A stretch of 64,000 nucleotides of DNA from Pieris napi (Eukaryota; Arthropoda; Insecta; Lepidoptera; Pieridae), in contig NC_062251.1 of the NCBI RefSeq assembly GCF_905475465.1, forward strand, positions 6,193,001-6,257,000, read 5' to 3'. Shown in pieces: positions 10,601 through 25,600 of the stretch. The translations under genes were made by a program, and so were the position numbers. A model generated the notes under the pieces. That model did not search any database and was not told the origin of the DNA. It was given only the letters and a program-made list of their open reading frames with translations. Within the stretch, counting starts at the first letter, position 1; each line of letters begins with the position of its first letter.

Positions 10601-13600
10601 AAAAATATTGGCCAAATAGGTCCAGGCGTTGTTGAGTTTTGCGCTTACCAACACATTTTGCGATTCATTTTTATATATAAGATAATTAAATTATTTATAT
10701 CATAATAGACATTGAAATAAAGGTAAAATTATTAAAATTACCAATAGATGTTCGTAATCCTGCCCATAATCTTCGCTGGAGGCAGCTCCATATTGCTCCT
10801 GTATCCAGCTCTCCAATTCCGCGCTTTCTGCCAAGTATTCATGTCTGAAAAGAAACCAGGGTAAATTATTCTTGCAACGTGACCTGGCACGATTGGTGAT
10901 TGGTTAGACCTAAAAAACATCTACGCATCTATCGACTCTCTTTTCTCCTTAACCCCTTGTAGACGTCATACTTCTTTAGTATCATCACAAAGAATATTCT
11001 TCTAGTTGCGATCTATTGAAATAAATAAAAAAACTTTCGCAAGTAGCAATGATACTTCCTCGTACATGATATGTATATGAGCATATAACTTATAGAACAC
11101 CTGTCTAAGCTGCTACGACTGAGCTCTGATGATGGAGCACGAACATTATTGAGAGTTACTTAAAAAATTACTTTTATATTAAGCTTGAGGTGAGATCGCT
11201 TAGTAGCGATAAGGTCGCCCATGTGCTTTAAAGTTTATTGTTAATAATAATAATAAAATCCTTTTATTTCAGATACATAAATACATTTTTTAATAGGACA
11301 GGGGTCAAACGAGCAGGAGGCTTATCTGATGTTATGTGATATAACATGGTCACTCTCTATGCCAGGGCTAGCGAGTGCGTTGCCGGCCTTTTAAGAATTG
11401 GCACGCTTTTTCTCTTGAAGGAAGTCGAATTGGTTCGGACATATTTTATATTTCTATCATCGGATTTCTACATTATTGAGCCCTTTTTTGTCAAAGGCCT
11501 CCTCAAAATCTCGCCATTACTATCTACACTGTGCCAGCGTGCTATGTATCGCCTGCTGTAACCTATATCTGGTCTATACTTCTAAATTTTCTTCCTCTTT
11601 CGTTATTGTACCTTGGGCACCATTTTACTTTGTCAGACTTCCACGGGGTCACCAATGTATCTTATTTTGGTATTCGTATGTCCTTATAAGGTACTGAGTA
11701 TTGTAATGAAACAAGGCTCTTTAGAATACGACTATTTAATATGAGCATTGATATACAAAAAACCCAAGATGCACAGTCTCGAATAAAAGTAACGCTCGAA
11801 AGTGTCCCGAAACACTATTTCTGTCCCTTTCTATAACAGTATGTCTATAACAGTATATGTTACAAGCATATATTATTGCAAAATCAACCTTACGCGAATT
11901 GCTTAAAGTTGTTATTACAACGCCGTGTATACGTACTTAAAGCAATAAAATTTTACGACCGACCGTGGTCGGTAAGACAAGGTATTGAGTGGAGTCGAAC
12001 ATAACTTTTTTATTTACAACTATTTAACATAATTTTAAGTTTATCCGACTTTTCGGGTGCTTTACAGCGTGCGTGGTCACGGTGACTGTAGACAAAAGGT
12101 GTTGGATGTTAAATAGTTGTAAATTTTTAATAGTACATAACTTTAATCCGGTTAAAAAGTTTTTTCCTCCTGACCTACAATTTATATAGCGTAAATATAT
12201 TTGTCAAAAACAACACACAAAAAAGTTCAAAAGTACATAAATTTATTTATAAAAAAATACACAAATAAATAACATCGACTCCACTTATTAGACGCGAGAC
12301 TATTTGAAATGAGCGCACAATTTAGAATGTTGCGCTCATTTTTTGAGGACGTTTTTTTGACGTTGAGTGTGCATCTTGGGTTTTTTGTATATCAATGAAT
12401 ATGAGTACTGTTGTATGTTGGTACTGTTACAACCCCCAATGCATCCTATATTGCTGATATACCCTAAGCCTCGTCATCATTTCTTACCATGCATAAACAA
12501 CCTCTCATTTCCCATCCAGTTAGTCGATCTCCTAAGTCTTATCCGAGCAGACGTGCTAATATTTTATACTACTTCCTTTGTATTCTAAATCAATATACTT
12601 GTAATTGAAATCATTAAATCATTTTTTTAAAAGATCCCATTATAGGTCCGCGTAACAGTACAATACTGACTTATATTAAAACATTGGTGCATTAATATTA
12701 ATCATGCACATGCTCCACTTTTCTGTCTCTCTTCTGAGACCCGCCCATTTCCACTTAAGTTTATTTACTATCATAGTGACGTCTGATACCTCAGATATTC
12801 TTCTTAATTATATAATCCTTATTGTTAATATTATTATTTAATTCTTAGGGAGCGTTCAAGTATTACGTAACGCAATTTTTGGAGATTATTGACCCCCCCC
12901 CCCCATGTAACTCGCCGTAACGTTTTTCAGTACCCAAGTATAGTAAAACGTTTCGTGACCACCTAGTGACTCTTTAGTTACTATTATGTGGTGTAAGTCG
13001 AAAAAAATAACAATAACGCGTAATTTAAGCCCCGCCCCGCATCGTAACGTTTTACAAAAGGACCCCCCCCCCAAAATACGTTACGTAATACTTGAACGCT
13101 CCCTTATTCAAAAAGTAAATAAATAAACCTACCTGCAAACACTCTCAACCAATGCAGCCTGTCTCAAAGCAGCTCTACGCTGCAGCCTGGCAAGACTGGC
13201 GGACAGTTGTTCATGTCTTTCCACTAGTGCTTCGCCCTCCGGCCCTCCACTTGCAGCCAGGGCTCCAGCCACGTGGCCCATCTCCGATATGATGGCCGCA
13301 TATGTGTCCAGCTCTAATTCTACCGCCTGGTGGTATTGTATTATAATATTATAACTAAGGACCACCAAAAAATTATATAAATATAGAAATATTTTTGAAG
13401 TTATACTTCTTCTGGCGCGTTAGGGAAAAATGACGCATTTTTACGATGCGCGCACACACCGTCACAAAATACCGACACCGTAAAGTTAGCAAAATCAACA
13501 TTTTAAAATAAAAAATGTCCATTTCTTTAATTATGTAGAAATCATTTTGTGATATTTAAATAAACTTTATTTACTAGATAATGCGTTATAATAAAACTTT

Positions 13601-16600
13601 CAATTAAATAGCTTTTTTCTATTGTTAGTGTAGATTTTTCTACAAAAGTAGAATAAGGCAAAAGATAAAAAATTTAAAAAGATTTTACGCCAAAGAAGTT
13701 GTTTAATTTCAATAGGTCGATATTATTTTAAAATTATAATGCTGTCGTTCATGCTGGAGTAAATAAATTATTCATAATTAAAAGGCCGGCAACACATTCG
13801 CGAGCCCTCTGGTATTGAATGTCGGTATAACTTAACATCAGAGTTCTGCCCGTTTGCTCGTAAAAAAATCAATCTAGATCTAGATATTAACTTATTATTG
13901 AACAGTTTCTTATTCGAATAGTTTCTTGCCTTCAAATAAATATATATATATATATAAATATATATAAAATGTACACATACCTTGTGTCTGGTCAGCAATT
14001 GCGTCGCACGATGTCTGTCATTTCCAACATCAGCGCTGGCCAGCTCAGCAGCTTTGTCCGCTAACCAAGAGTCCACTTCCAGCGCATCGTGAAGGAACTG
14101 TTGCGCTTTAAGCGCTGTTTCAAGTCGAGCCGCGCGTTCATCAGCCGCTTGAGATATTTCGGAGTAAGCGCCTTCGAGCTCTTTGCAAAGTTGTTTGATC
14201 TGTAAAAGATATCAATTTAACAAACGGAAACTCTGCCATAAGCCGGTAGTACTATTTTATTTTTAGTACAGTATATATTATTATATACATTTATATTCGC
14301 TATAACGAAACACTCTATATAACGTAATGTAACACTTTCGTGTACTGTCAAATAGCCTATTATTCATTTTATGAAGTTTTATCAAAATGTGATTAAATAA
14401 TAATACATATATATAAACTTCTCGTGTTCGTTCCCACACTCCTCCCAAACGGCTCGACCGATTTTGATGAAATTTATATGCATATTCAGAAAGTCTGAGA
14501 ATCGGCTACTATATATTATCTTTCAAACCCCTAGGTGAAAAGGGATTTCCACACCAAAATTTTTTTTTTCGATTTTTTTTTGTTTTTATTTATTGTGATA
14601 CATCATACAAAAATACATTCAACCCCTAATTTTCACCCCTCTACGATCAACCCCTATTTTTTTTATTAATGTAGATAGTTATTTTTATTGAACTAAAAAT
14701 TTTTTTCCTAGAAATAATATACATGGCAATACAAACGTTAGCCTGGTCAGCTAGTAATAATATAAAACTGTTATTAAATATATATATTATATCAATACTA
14801 GCTGACCGGGCAAACGTCGTTTTGCCATGTATATCATTTATAATAAAAAATAGGGGTTGATTATAGAGGGGTGAAAATTAGGGGTTGTATGTATTTTTTA
14901 ATGCTGTATCATAAAAAACATTTTTTTTATCTAAAAATAAAAAAGAATATAATTTAGAGGTGGAGGACTACCCTTAACATTTACGGGGATGAAAAATAGA
15001 TATTGTCCGATACCCAATATGCACAAAAAATTTCATGAGAATCGGTCAAGCCGATTCGGAGGAGTCTACAAACACCGCGACACGAGAATTTTATATATTA
15101 GATATATATTTATATATATATTTATTTATATACCTTGTCAGCCTGCGGATTCTTCGGCAATTGTTCACCCCTATCTAAAACTCGTTGCACCAACGGTTTC
15201 CGTCCTTGCAACTCTGCTCGCAATTTCGCATGCTTCTTTTGGGCTGTTTGAGCAGCGTGTAGATCTTGAGGCAGGGCTGTGGAAGATGCAGCCGCTCTTC
15301 GCTCATCAACCCATGCTATTTCGCCTGTCACCTCCGCTGCTAGTTTGTGTAGCCTATTAACAAAAACATGGTATAGAATATAGATATTTAAAAAAAATGA
15401 TTTTGATTCTTTTTAATTAATTTATCATTCAAAATTATTAATTAAGATTGGATTTTTTTTTAATGTATGCACATATTATGTAATAATTAATATGATATAC
15501 TTGTTAAATATATTATGGAAAATAAAGAGGCTAAGATAAATAATGTATTTAAAACAATTAATCTGTGAGTCATTTTATATTAAATGAAATCTTCATTAAT
15601 TTCACAGTATATTCTAATTGAGTATACTTTAATCTAGTAAAACTAACTTAAAATTAAAATACGTTCATAAAATATTATATAAGGTCATGAGAGCTGGAAA
15701 AACAAAAGAAAAAGCTAAATAATAAAAACAAAGCTATTATATATATGCATTATGATTATTGACCCCCCCCCCGGTGTAACGTTTTTCTGTACCCAAGTAT
15801 AGTAAAACGTTTCGTGACCACCTAGTGACTCTTTATACCTAAAAGTTACCATTATGTGGTGTAAAGTACTGAAAAAACCGAAAATAATATTAACAATAAC
15901 GCGTGATTCTATCCCCGCCCCGCATCGTAACGTTCTACAAAAGGACCCCCCCCTCAAATTCGTTACGTAATACTTCAACGCTACCTGGCCCACGCGTATG
16001 TATATTTGACAGTTTTTCTTACTTTTGCTGTCATGAGGGGGCCGTAATACTTGAATGACCCCTTATGAAAAAAAACGTAGCACTCCGGGAGTGCCGGCAG
16101 AAGTGAAAACTTCAATATTAACGTTGTGTTTAATTATAAGTATAAAAGTACTATCATTTATGAGGTAGAATACAATGTTTATTTATTGCGCTATCGTACA
16201 CAAATATGACAATTTATATGTTATTATTTATAATATTATATCGTTACTTATATATTACATTAAATTTTATCTCTCAGAAAAATCAACTTCCATCCATAAC
16301 TTCGACGACTTATACACCATCGTTATTATCAGAATCATCATCGCAAATTTTTACAACTGATACAATTGGTTTATGATAACTGAAGTAAGAAACAAACAGT
16401 TTTGATTCGAACCTATTTAAGTGTCTAATAAAGACCGCATCAATAGTAGTTTTGTATTTCGTTGTGCTAAAATTGCGATTATTTGACATAGTTAAACCAA
16501 ATTCATTATTTAAAAATTCAATTAATGATTGATCATTCGCGCAAGCGCCCTGTGCCGCCTAAACAGAGCAGCACACTCAGGCACGGTAGAAAGAGTGGGA

Positions 16601-19600
16601 GATACTAGTTCCTCTCCCTTCCCCTCGATCTTACGCTTTTTCGATCAGCATCACGTGACCCTGACGGGAGTTTGAAAGTTTTTACCCATACAAAAAAGTG
16701 CTCAGCGCCGCTAAAGAAGTTTTCACTTCAAAAATAAAGTTCTTGGCTATCCCAACATTTTTATATTTGTATAAAGTACACAGGTGACAGGGTTTTATTA
16801 TGAAAGATTGCCCTAATTATGAAAGATTAAATTACTAACACAAAGTTGATTGTAATGAACTTACTGCAAACTACTCTCCAAGGCCCTCCTCCTCTCGACA
16901 GCTCTAGGTCTCAGAGCAGCACATGCGTTTTGCAATGCAGCACAATCCCTCTGAATAGCAGCGCTGTCAAAGTGACCGCCGGAGACCAGATCCGCACCTT
17001 GGACTGACAGTGCTTGTGCCCTTTGCTCCATTTGCGTGAGTTCTTGCTCCAATGCCTATTAAAGAGTTTTAATCATATAATCTTCAACTTCACCGTATTC
17101 ACTTATGTCAATCAGTTGTCTTTTTTCAGCACAGCGTTGACACAATTTAAACGAAAGAGACGTAAAGCCGGAATTACATTACGAAATTAGTGGCATGCAT
17201 GGGAAATCAGTTTCACGAAAGTAGTTTCGATATATGCGAAAGTAATTTTGTAAATTTAGTGTCGCAGTAGCCATAGCCCCATCATCGTCAAAGCTTAATT
17301 TGTCTATATTTAATGTAGCTAAAGAGATGCTGGTCTATAAACTTAAAATGCTGCGTTTTTTAGCAACTGGAAATAGTTTAAAGTCTTTATCATAAGAGTT
17401 CAGGGTGGTATCATGTATTAGCATCAAAATACGCACAGCACAGGCACTTTCGCGACACTAGTTTCACGTAGCATCTCCATAATGTAATTAGTCGCATTTA
17501 ACTAATTTCCAAAAAATCACGCAGGGCACGAAATTCATTTGCATTGATATTATTGCATGCATAACATTGATATACAAAAAACCCAAGATGCACAGTCTCG
17601 AATGGAAAGCGAAGTAACGCTCGAAAGTGTCCCGAAACACTATTTCAGTCCCTTTATATAACAGTATGTCGATAATAGTATATGTTACAAGCATAATATA
17701 TTATTGCAAAATCAACCTTACGCGAATTGCTTAAAGTTGTTATTACAACGCAGTGTATACGTACTTAAAGCAATAAAATTTTACGACCGACCGTGGTCGG
17801 TAGGACAAGGTATTGAGTGGAGTCGAACATTACTTTTTTATTTACAACTATTTAACATAATTTTAAATTTATCCGACTTTTCGGGTGCTTTACAGCGTGC
17901 GTGGTCACGGTGACTTAAGAAAAAAGGTGTTGGATGTTCAATAGTTGTAAATTTATAACAATACATAACTTTAATCCGGTTAAAAAGTTTTTTCTTTAAA
18001 TTAAAAAAAAAAATGTTAAATTGGCTACCTCCTGACCTACACTTTATATAGCGTAAATATATTTGTCAAAAACTACACACAAAAAAGTTCAAAAGTACAT
18101 AAATTTATTTATAAAAAAAAACACAAATAAATAATATCGACTCCACTTATTAGACGCGAGACTATTTGAAATGAGTGCACAATTTAGAATGTTGCACTCA
18201 TTTTTTGAGGACGTTTTTTAGACGTTGATTGTGCATCTTGGGTTTTTTGTATATCAATGATGCATAACGAAAATATTGAATTAAACGTGAAACTGTTAGT
18301 AAAAATAATGTAACGAATTTTTGTTTTGCCACTAATTTCGTAATGTAATTGCGGCTTACGAGTACTTTACTTCAAATTACATTTAGACCAATTTGAATAA
18401 ATAAAAATTTATAAAGGTTGGGCACAGTTAGTCTTATATTTGTTATAGTTGACAGTGAAATACCTGATGTTGATTCAGCAATCTCTTGCAGCTTCTCAGA
18501 TCTGTGCCAATTTCTTCGCTATTCAACTCTCTCTCCAAATCAGCCAAGCGAGCCTTGGCGTCTTCCACGGCACTGAAAATAATATAAACGCTCACTATAA
18601 AGTTGTTACGCGACGGACTCGCGTACACGCGTACACGCAACGCACACGCGTACACGTTACGCACACATAGAAGCGCGCGGCTTCTTATGCGAAGTCACTC
18701 CAAGCTCGTGGCACCCCAATGGGAGAAGATGGCGTCCACAAGCCACTTCGACAATGCTAAACATCAACCCGTGGGTGCGTAAAAGCATTAATTATTGACC
18801 CTTCCCGATAAAAAGGCCCGTAAGAGGCCTCGACATGTCCTAACGAATCCGGATGATCCAATCACGGTAGCTGACGGCAAATAATAGTCGAAGAATCATT
18901 TAGGATGCTGTTGGGACTGCCACGCTTTTGCAGTGCCTCAGGCATGTTTTCCCAGGCCCTGGTGTACTGATGACTTCTGGGCGATCCGTCAGAATCGTCC
19001 TCACATTTACGCTGAATGCGAGACAGTTGGAACAGTATCCTAAGTACTAGATGACTGTACTCAATCGCAAATTGTTGGGCAGTTTGTGTAGGCCGTTTAT
19101 TTATTTATTTAATTTTCAATTTATTTTTATTTGTAGTTGATGTTGGTACTAAAATTAGTCTTAATGTGTTGTAATGGGAATACAATATTATTATTAAATA
19201 AACATCTTTCCAGACACATTAAGAGTAAATAGGTGCGAGCGAGGTCGCAACAAACGGGTGCGAGTGAGATAGGGCGTAGTCTATATTTTTTATTGGATTA
19301 AGATATACAATAGAAAATTATTACGTTCATAGTAATGTTGTACAAAACATACATGTAAAAGAAAAATATTTTAAAATTTTGAAATATATTTTCATGGATA
19401 TGACAATGAACATAGCAACGGAAAACTTGTGGATTCTGAAAAAATTTTAATGAAATTACCGTCTATGCTGCCTCTGCTGCGAAGCCTGCCGCAACTTGCT
19501 GCCTTTGTCCCTTGAAGCTGCAACAAGCTGCTCCCAGCTGGTTTGCATCTTGTCTAGCCGTTCCGAGATGTTTGCAGCACGACTCGGGTCGGATTTTTGA

Positions 19601-22600
19601 AGAGATTGACCAATCTGAAATTTATATTTTACTGTCATTTCTCTTCTTAAATGTCCAAACAGAGGCAAATCAAGAAATATGTGAGGTGATATAAGAACTT
19701 ACAAACCACATATCAGAATTTGTTATTTGTTTTTAAAATATTTCCTTGTTTTATTAATAAATTTAACTAATTCAAATGTGTGTTAGTGGAGTAGTCACTC
19801 CAATCACCGTGAAAATCTGGGCTCATTTTTTGTAAAGTTATTCTGCTTTTTTTATTAAATAAATTTTGACTGTACCTTGATGTACACTTATGAACGTCAC
19901 TGAAGTACTGGCAATAAACTCTTCGACACTCTTTTAAATCGCCAAGGTATTACTTACGCCAAGTACTTACAAAACTTTTGTAAGTACTTGCAACCATTAC
20001 ATTATTTTCCTCAACACATCTTAAAGCAGCAAATTAATGAAAAAATAAAATGTCTTCTAGTCGAGATGATATAAAACCGAGTTCAGCATGACGTACAAAC
20101 CCATGCGGTAACGCAAGTTCGGCTCTGTACATCGAGAGCAAACAACGTATAAGGCGAGAGAACGTTGAGGTATTTGCTACCGCGGCTAATAAATGGTATA
20201 CCAAATAACATATTAGATTGCCTAACGCCAACCAACATAAACAGTAAATTAAAAAACTACTTTTATATGCATTTGTCGCGCTCCTAAACAAGACTGCTGG
20301 TTTTATTTATAAAAACCACAACGGTTTTCTAATGTAACATATTATGATTTTATTATATTATTCTGTAAAAAAAATAAAAAAGTGATACTTAATAAGAAAA
20401 CCTCCATCAGGCGGTGATTAGGATCCTGCAAAAAATGTGTCAAGGTGAATCAGTACTTACACTTTCAACGTTCCTTAGTTGCTTTTCATTGGCTTGCAAT
20501 TCTCTTTCAAATGCTTCGTGCTTCTGCAATTTCCGCTCCAAATTCGCCAGTTCCCTTTAATAACAGAAATGCTTTAATGTGTTTTCAATTTATTAATTTA
20601 CTGGTAAAATACAGTAGTGAATTTTGGGTGTGGCAAAAATAATGATAGATTAACCCCATAGAAATGAGTGTTTAATATGGTGTAACATTGCGTGATAGGT
20701 ACGTGAACAATGTGGGTGGGTACGTTATGACAAGGATTCCCAAGGGGATGGGGGCCGGGAGGGGATGGGGGCCGGGAGGGGAAGGGGGGCCGGGAGGGGA
20801 AGGGGGGCCGGGAGGGGAAGGGGGGCCGGGAGGGGAAGGGGGGCCGGGAGGGGAAGGGGGGCCGTTACATGGCCAAACTACCGTTTAGGCAGTTTGGCCA
20901 TGTAACGGATGAATGGGAAGTCATTAAACAGTAGGATACACAAGGCAGGGAGCGTTCAAGTATTACGTAAAGAAATCTTGGGGGGGGGGGGGGTCCTTTT
21001 GTAAAACGTTACGATGCGGGGCGGGGATTTAATTACGCGTTATTTTAAATATTATTTTCGACTTTTCAGTGCTTTACACCACATAATGGTAACTTTTAGG
21101 TATAAAGAGTCACTGGGTGGTCACGAAACGTTTTACTATACTCGGGTACAGAAAAACGTTACGGCGCGTTACATGGAGGGGGGGGTCAATAATCTCCAAA
21201 AATTGCGAGACGTAATACTTGAACGCTCGCGCAAAGGTGGATGGTGAAGTCGGGACAGTAGGCCTTGTCGTACGTACTATACGTACACGACGTGCGTATA
21301 AGCGCGTATGCAAGGTTCTAAAAGTGGTTGAATAGGTACGTCAGACTGTAGCAAAACATAAATAAATACTATTACTTTTTCGCTATTTAAATATTTTAAC
21401 ATTACCTATAGCTTTGATCATTGGCTGTTTGTGTTTTGTCTTGTATCCACGCTTGCAGTTCTTCGGTAGACGCTACAAACTGAAAAAAGTACAGTCTTAT
21501 ATTTGGGAAACATTAATCGTGGAAATAATTGGTATGTGACCACGAGTTTGTATTTTATTTTCAATTATATGTTTAAGCATTTGAACACATATGCTGGTAT
21601 CTATTAGCTGATGATGGAGCTCGAATGTTGTCGAGGGTTGCTTCAATGTGCAGCCGCAGAAGATATTCTAAATTAGTATCGACATAAATATTATAAAGAT
21701 TTAATACTTTGTGTGTTGATAAACTTTTTTTCACCAATGCTACATTATGAACGAGTAACATATTGTATCAACCAATAGGAGTGGAATATCAAAGAAGTTC
21801 GTGGGTTGCTCGATAGACGAAAAATATGGCACAGAGCGCGCCACGCTTTTTCACAATAATACCAGTATTTTTTGTTCATTACCATTTTCAGCCTAAATTA
21901 GGAATTATTTTTTACTTTTTAGTTTGATGTGCTTTAAAAGCGTGTTTTTTAGTTTTTTTAAACTATATTTATTTTCCACTTTTTAGTCCTAGCAGCAATA
22001 CGTGTTGTCCTCAATTTAATCGTATTGCTTTGAGGACTTAAAAAAAATTTCATTGTTTTTTCGAGATAAACCTATGAAATTATTATATTGTCGCTGATTC
22101 TTTATAAGTGTACAAAGTTTGAATTAAATCTGTCCGTTTAATGTGGGTCAAAATCGAGTCCGAAGGTGTCGGTTACATACATACATACATATATACAGGT
22201 GAAGCTAATATAAAGCGTGTAAAAATTGTTTCCTTCGAAGAGCTACACTTAGATTTTTCATCGACATCAGGAATAACGGGTTTTAATTAAAAAAAATTTT
22301 TTGCTAGATAGTCAATATAAGCTACGACCGAATTAACGTGGGGGCAAGTAAACCCCAAGGCAAAGCTCAACTAACATTGGCGAAGATATATTTTGTTCTC
22401 GACGCTGAAAGTGACTCAATGTGTGTAATTACCTGTTGATGGGCCAAGTTAGCTAAAAGCGCCCGTCTTCTCTCTGCTAGGGCGTGACGAACTTTCTCCC
22501 TACGTTGGAGCACAGCTGCACGACGGGCTAGTATACTGAAAAATAATAAACAGTTTATCAATAATATAAAATGAAACCCCCGCTTTGTCTTTTAAGGGGA

Positions 22601-25600
22601 TTTAGTAAAAATTATCGGAAATTTTTGTTCATAAAAGACATAAACAAAGAACAACAATTAAAACACATCAGGAAGCGGAAGATCAATACAAAAACAAAAA
22701 AAGGAAAAGCATCAAAAGATTGATCAAATACGAGAACACCTCCCCCAAGCCGGCTGGTCAAAAGCCGGAGAAAATCTATTGTAGGTTGATGACTTACTGT
22801 TCAGTCGCGTAATGTTCCGGCTTCTGTGTCGCAAGCGCAGTGGCCCGTTGAGCGAACGCACTCACACGTTCGTCTTGAGCGGCCAATCGAGACTCCGCCT
22901 CTTCTTGACGTTTCACTAACGTCTCAGCTTCGTCTACTGATGACTGGAAGAAAAATAGGTTACATTTAGAAAATTTCTAGAAAATGTTTGTTATTGCTCT
23001 TATAACAAACTAGCGGTCGCCCGCGGCTCCGCCCGCGTGGATGTCGGTTACCGCTGCAAAAAGCCTACCCAGTAAAGACACGATCAGCAAACAAAATGAT
23101 TCCCAGGTCAATTCACAGACACCGACACTAACATCGACGAAGCAGTCACTATCCGCAGGCTGAACAGATTTTCTTTCTGTGGATGTTAGTTGTTAAGTCC
23201 CGGAGTGCAACCCCTTGTTTTAGGATAGAAAACTTAAGCTATTATTGTAGAGCTTCTCTATACACAACATTTGACGTTATATTATTTTCTGGTAACAAAA
23301 TATACTGATGGTCGGGAGCCCCGACCCGTGATAGGGCAACGTAAAGTTGCCCATGCGTAAAACATTCTTTTCGTAAATCAATTCCTACTAATTTGAATGT
23401 TTGGCCCTGGGATTTGTTTATCGTGAGTGCGAAAGAATTTTTTACTGGAAATTGGAGCCTTTTGAAGGGTATAGGCAAATCAGTAGGGATCATGGGTATT
23501 CTTGGTATATGAGCTAATTCACCAGCTGCAGGGCCGGTGATAATCTTCGCAACTATTAAATTATCTTTTAGCTCCTTTATAAGAAGTCTCGTGCCATTAC
23601 ACATGTTGGGGGGTCTTAAATTTCTGAGAAGCATTATCGGCGTGCCAACTTTTAACGACAGTTCATGAGGTGGAAGCCCAGCGGGGTTCAGAGAATTTAA
23701 AAATTCCTGGGGGTAGTGCACTGCGTCCTCGATTTTAGTGACGGTGTCTATAGATTTATAGCACTTAACTTCACCCGGTACTTTCTGCATAATTAAATTG
23801 TTTATTTCGTTGACTGTTTCATTCCTGGGAGAAACTATTGCTCTACAACACAGCCAACGAAAATCATTTTGATGTAAGTTTTCGATGTCAGGATATATAG
23901 CATCTATCAGACTATTTAAATTATAGACTATTTGCCCTAGAGACTCATCCAAAGTAACCGTATAATCGGTGCCCAAATTTAAAGATGGAAAAATTCCTTC
24001 TCCCAGTTTCAGCAGCTGTTGTGGAAAATTGCTATGCGTATTTCCATGTAGATGAGCTCTCATATTAGTACGCAAATTCAAATGTTGAACAGATGTCCAA
24101 AGGTGAGACGATTTTAAACATGCCTTCATAATATCTGCTCGCGTACCTCTGTTGACGACAGGAAGCGTTTGTCGGAAATCTCCAGCAAATACAAAAGTGA
24201 TACCACCCATGACATTAGCAGAGCTTCGGAGGTCTTTTAAAGTACGGTCCACGGCCTCCGCATGAGCTCTATGACTCATGGTGCATTCATCCCATATTAC
24301 CAACGACGCGTCTTGCAGCAACTTACCAAGATGCCCATTTTTCCGAATAGAGCACGTAGACCGTTGATCTAAAGATACGGATAGCGGGAGTTTAAACGTA
24401 GAGTGAGCAGTTTTTCCTTCGTTCAAGAGAGTTGCAGCAATTCCTGACGAAGCAACTGCAATCGCTATCTTCCCTGATTGCCGTATCTTAGCAAGTATCA
24501 AATTTGCGAGAAAAGTCTTTCCGGTGCCTCCTGGTGCGTCCAAAAAAAATAATCTCCCCATGTTATTGTTCACGCTGTCCACAATAGTCTCATAAGCATG
24601 TCTTTGATCTGGTACTAATTTTGGCACATTGTCATTAACAAACACTGTTAGATCATTGCTGTTATACTTTTGTACCATTGTGTCAATAGTATTATTCTGG
24701 TTACGAACGGGAGAAGGTAAGCCAAAATCACTTAAATTTTTGTCGCTTAGTTCTAGAAGTTTGTTTTCTATTTCAATTAATACTTCATTATAAATGACTT
24801 CAGTGAAGGGTGAAGTGTTATCCTGATTTTGTTGTCTGATACGATGTCTAATATCTTCACAGAACTGATCTTTGAAAGTATCCCATAACTTCAATGGTTC
24901 CGATGGTTGACAAAATAAAAGTATAACTACGTACAACTCCCTTAGTTTTTTTGGACAATGTGATAACGAAGCTTCGCTTAAAGTGTTACCCCAATGATCA
25001 TCGTTTTCAAGTAAACCTCGATCACGGCAAGCTGCTTGATACGTCTCTTTGACAATACCGTTTACAGTTTTAAGGTATGCAAATGAGGTCGGACCGCGTA
25101 CGTGGTGCAGTAGAATCCTAAGATAAAAACACTCTGATTGGGATGGATGTATCCCGTAGACTCTACCTAAAGCGGCATCTTTTTTTATCCCCGGATGTCC
25201 AACTACATCTTCACCACGCCTCCTTCTAGTGAATGTATTATTTGCCCATGTATAGTATTGCGGGACTTCATGATACAGAAGAGTTTTCGCGAATTCATCT
25301 TTATTACAGAGAGCAAAAAATGCCAGTAATGTGGTATTGCGTGGGTTTTGGACAACTTGATGAGCTGTCCCTGGTGTAAAATACACCCTTTGACCGTTCT
25401 CTAGATGAACGGCCAAATGCACTACAGTAGGATGCCGCTCGTGAATGGGAAATTCAAATAAGCGCCAGACAGCTTCAGATGTGCTTATGTACCTGCCATG
25501 TAAATAGTTTTCGACCTCATCGTGTGGGTTTCTAAGGCTAAAAGTTGCCTGATCTGAACCTTTATTTATATACTTACATATATATTTAATGGCTTGGACA

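Noticed and set aside
20688..20888. Gly-rich open frame (66 codons)
   Set aside because: Produced by translation of the G-rich minisatellite; no gene context.
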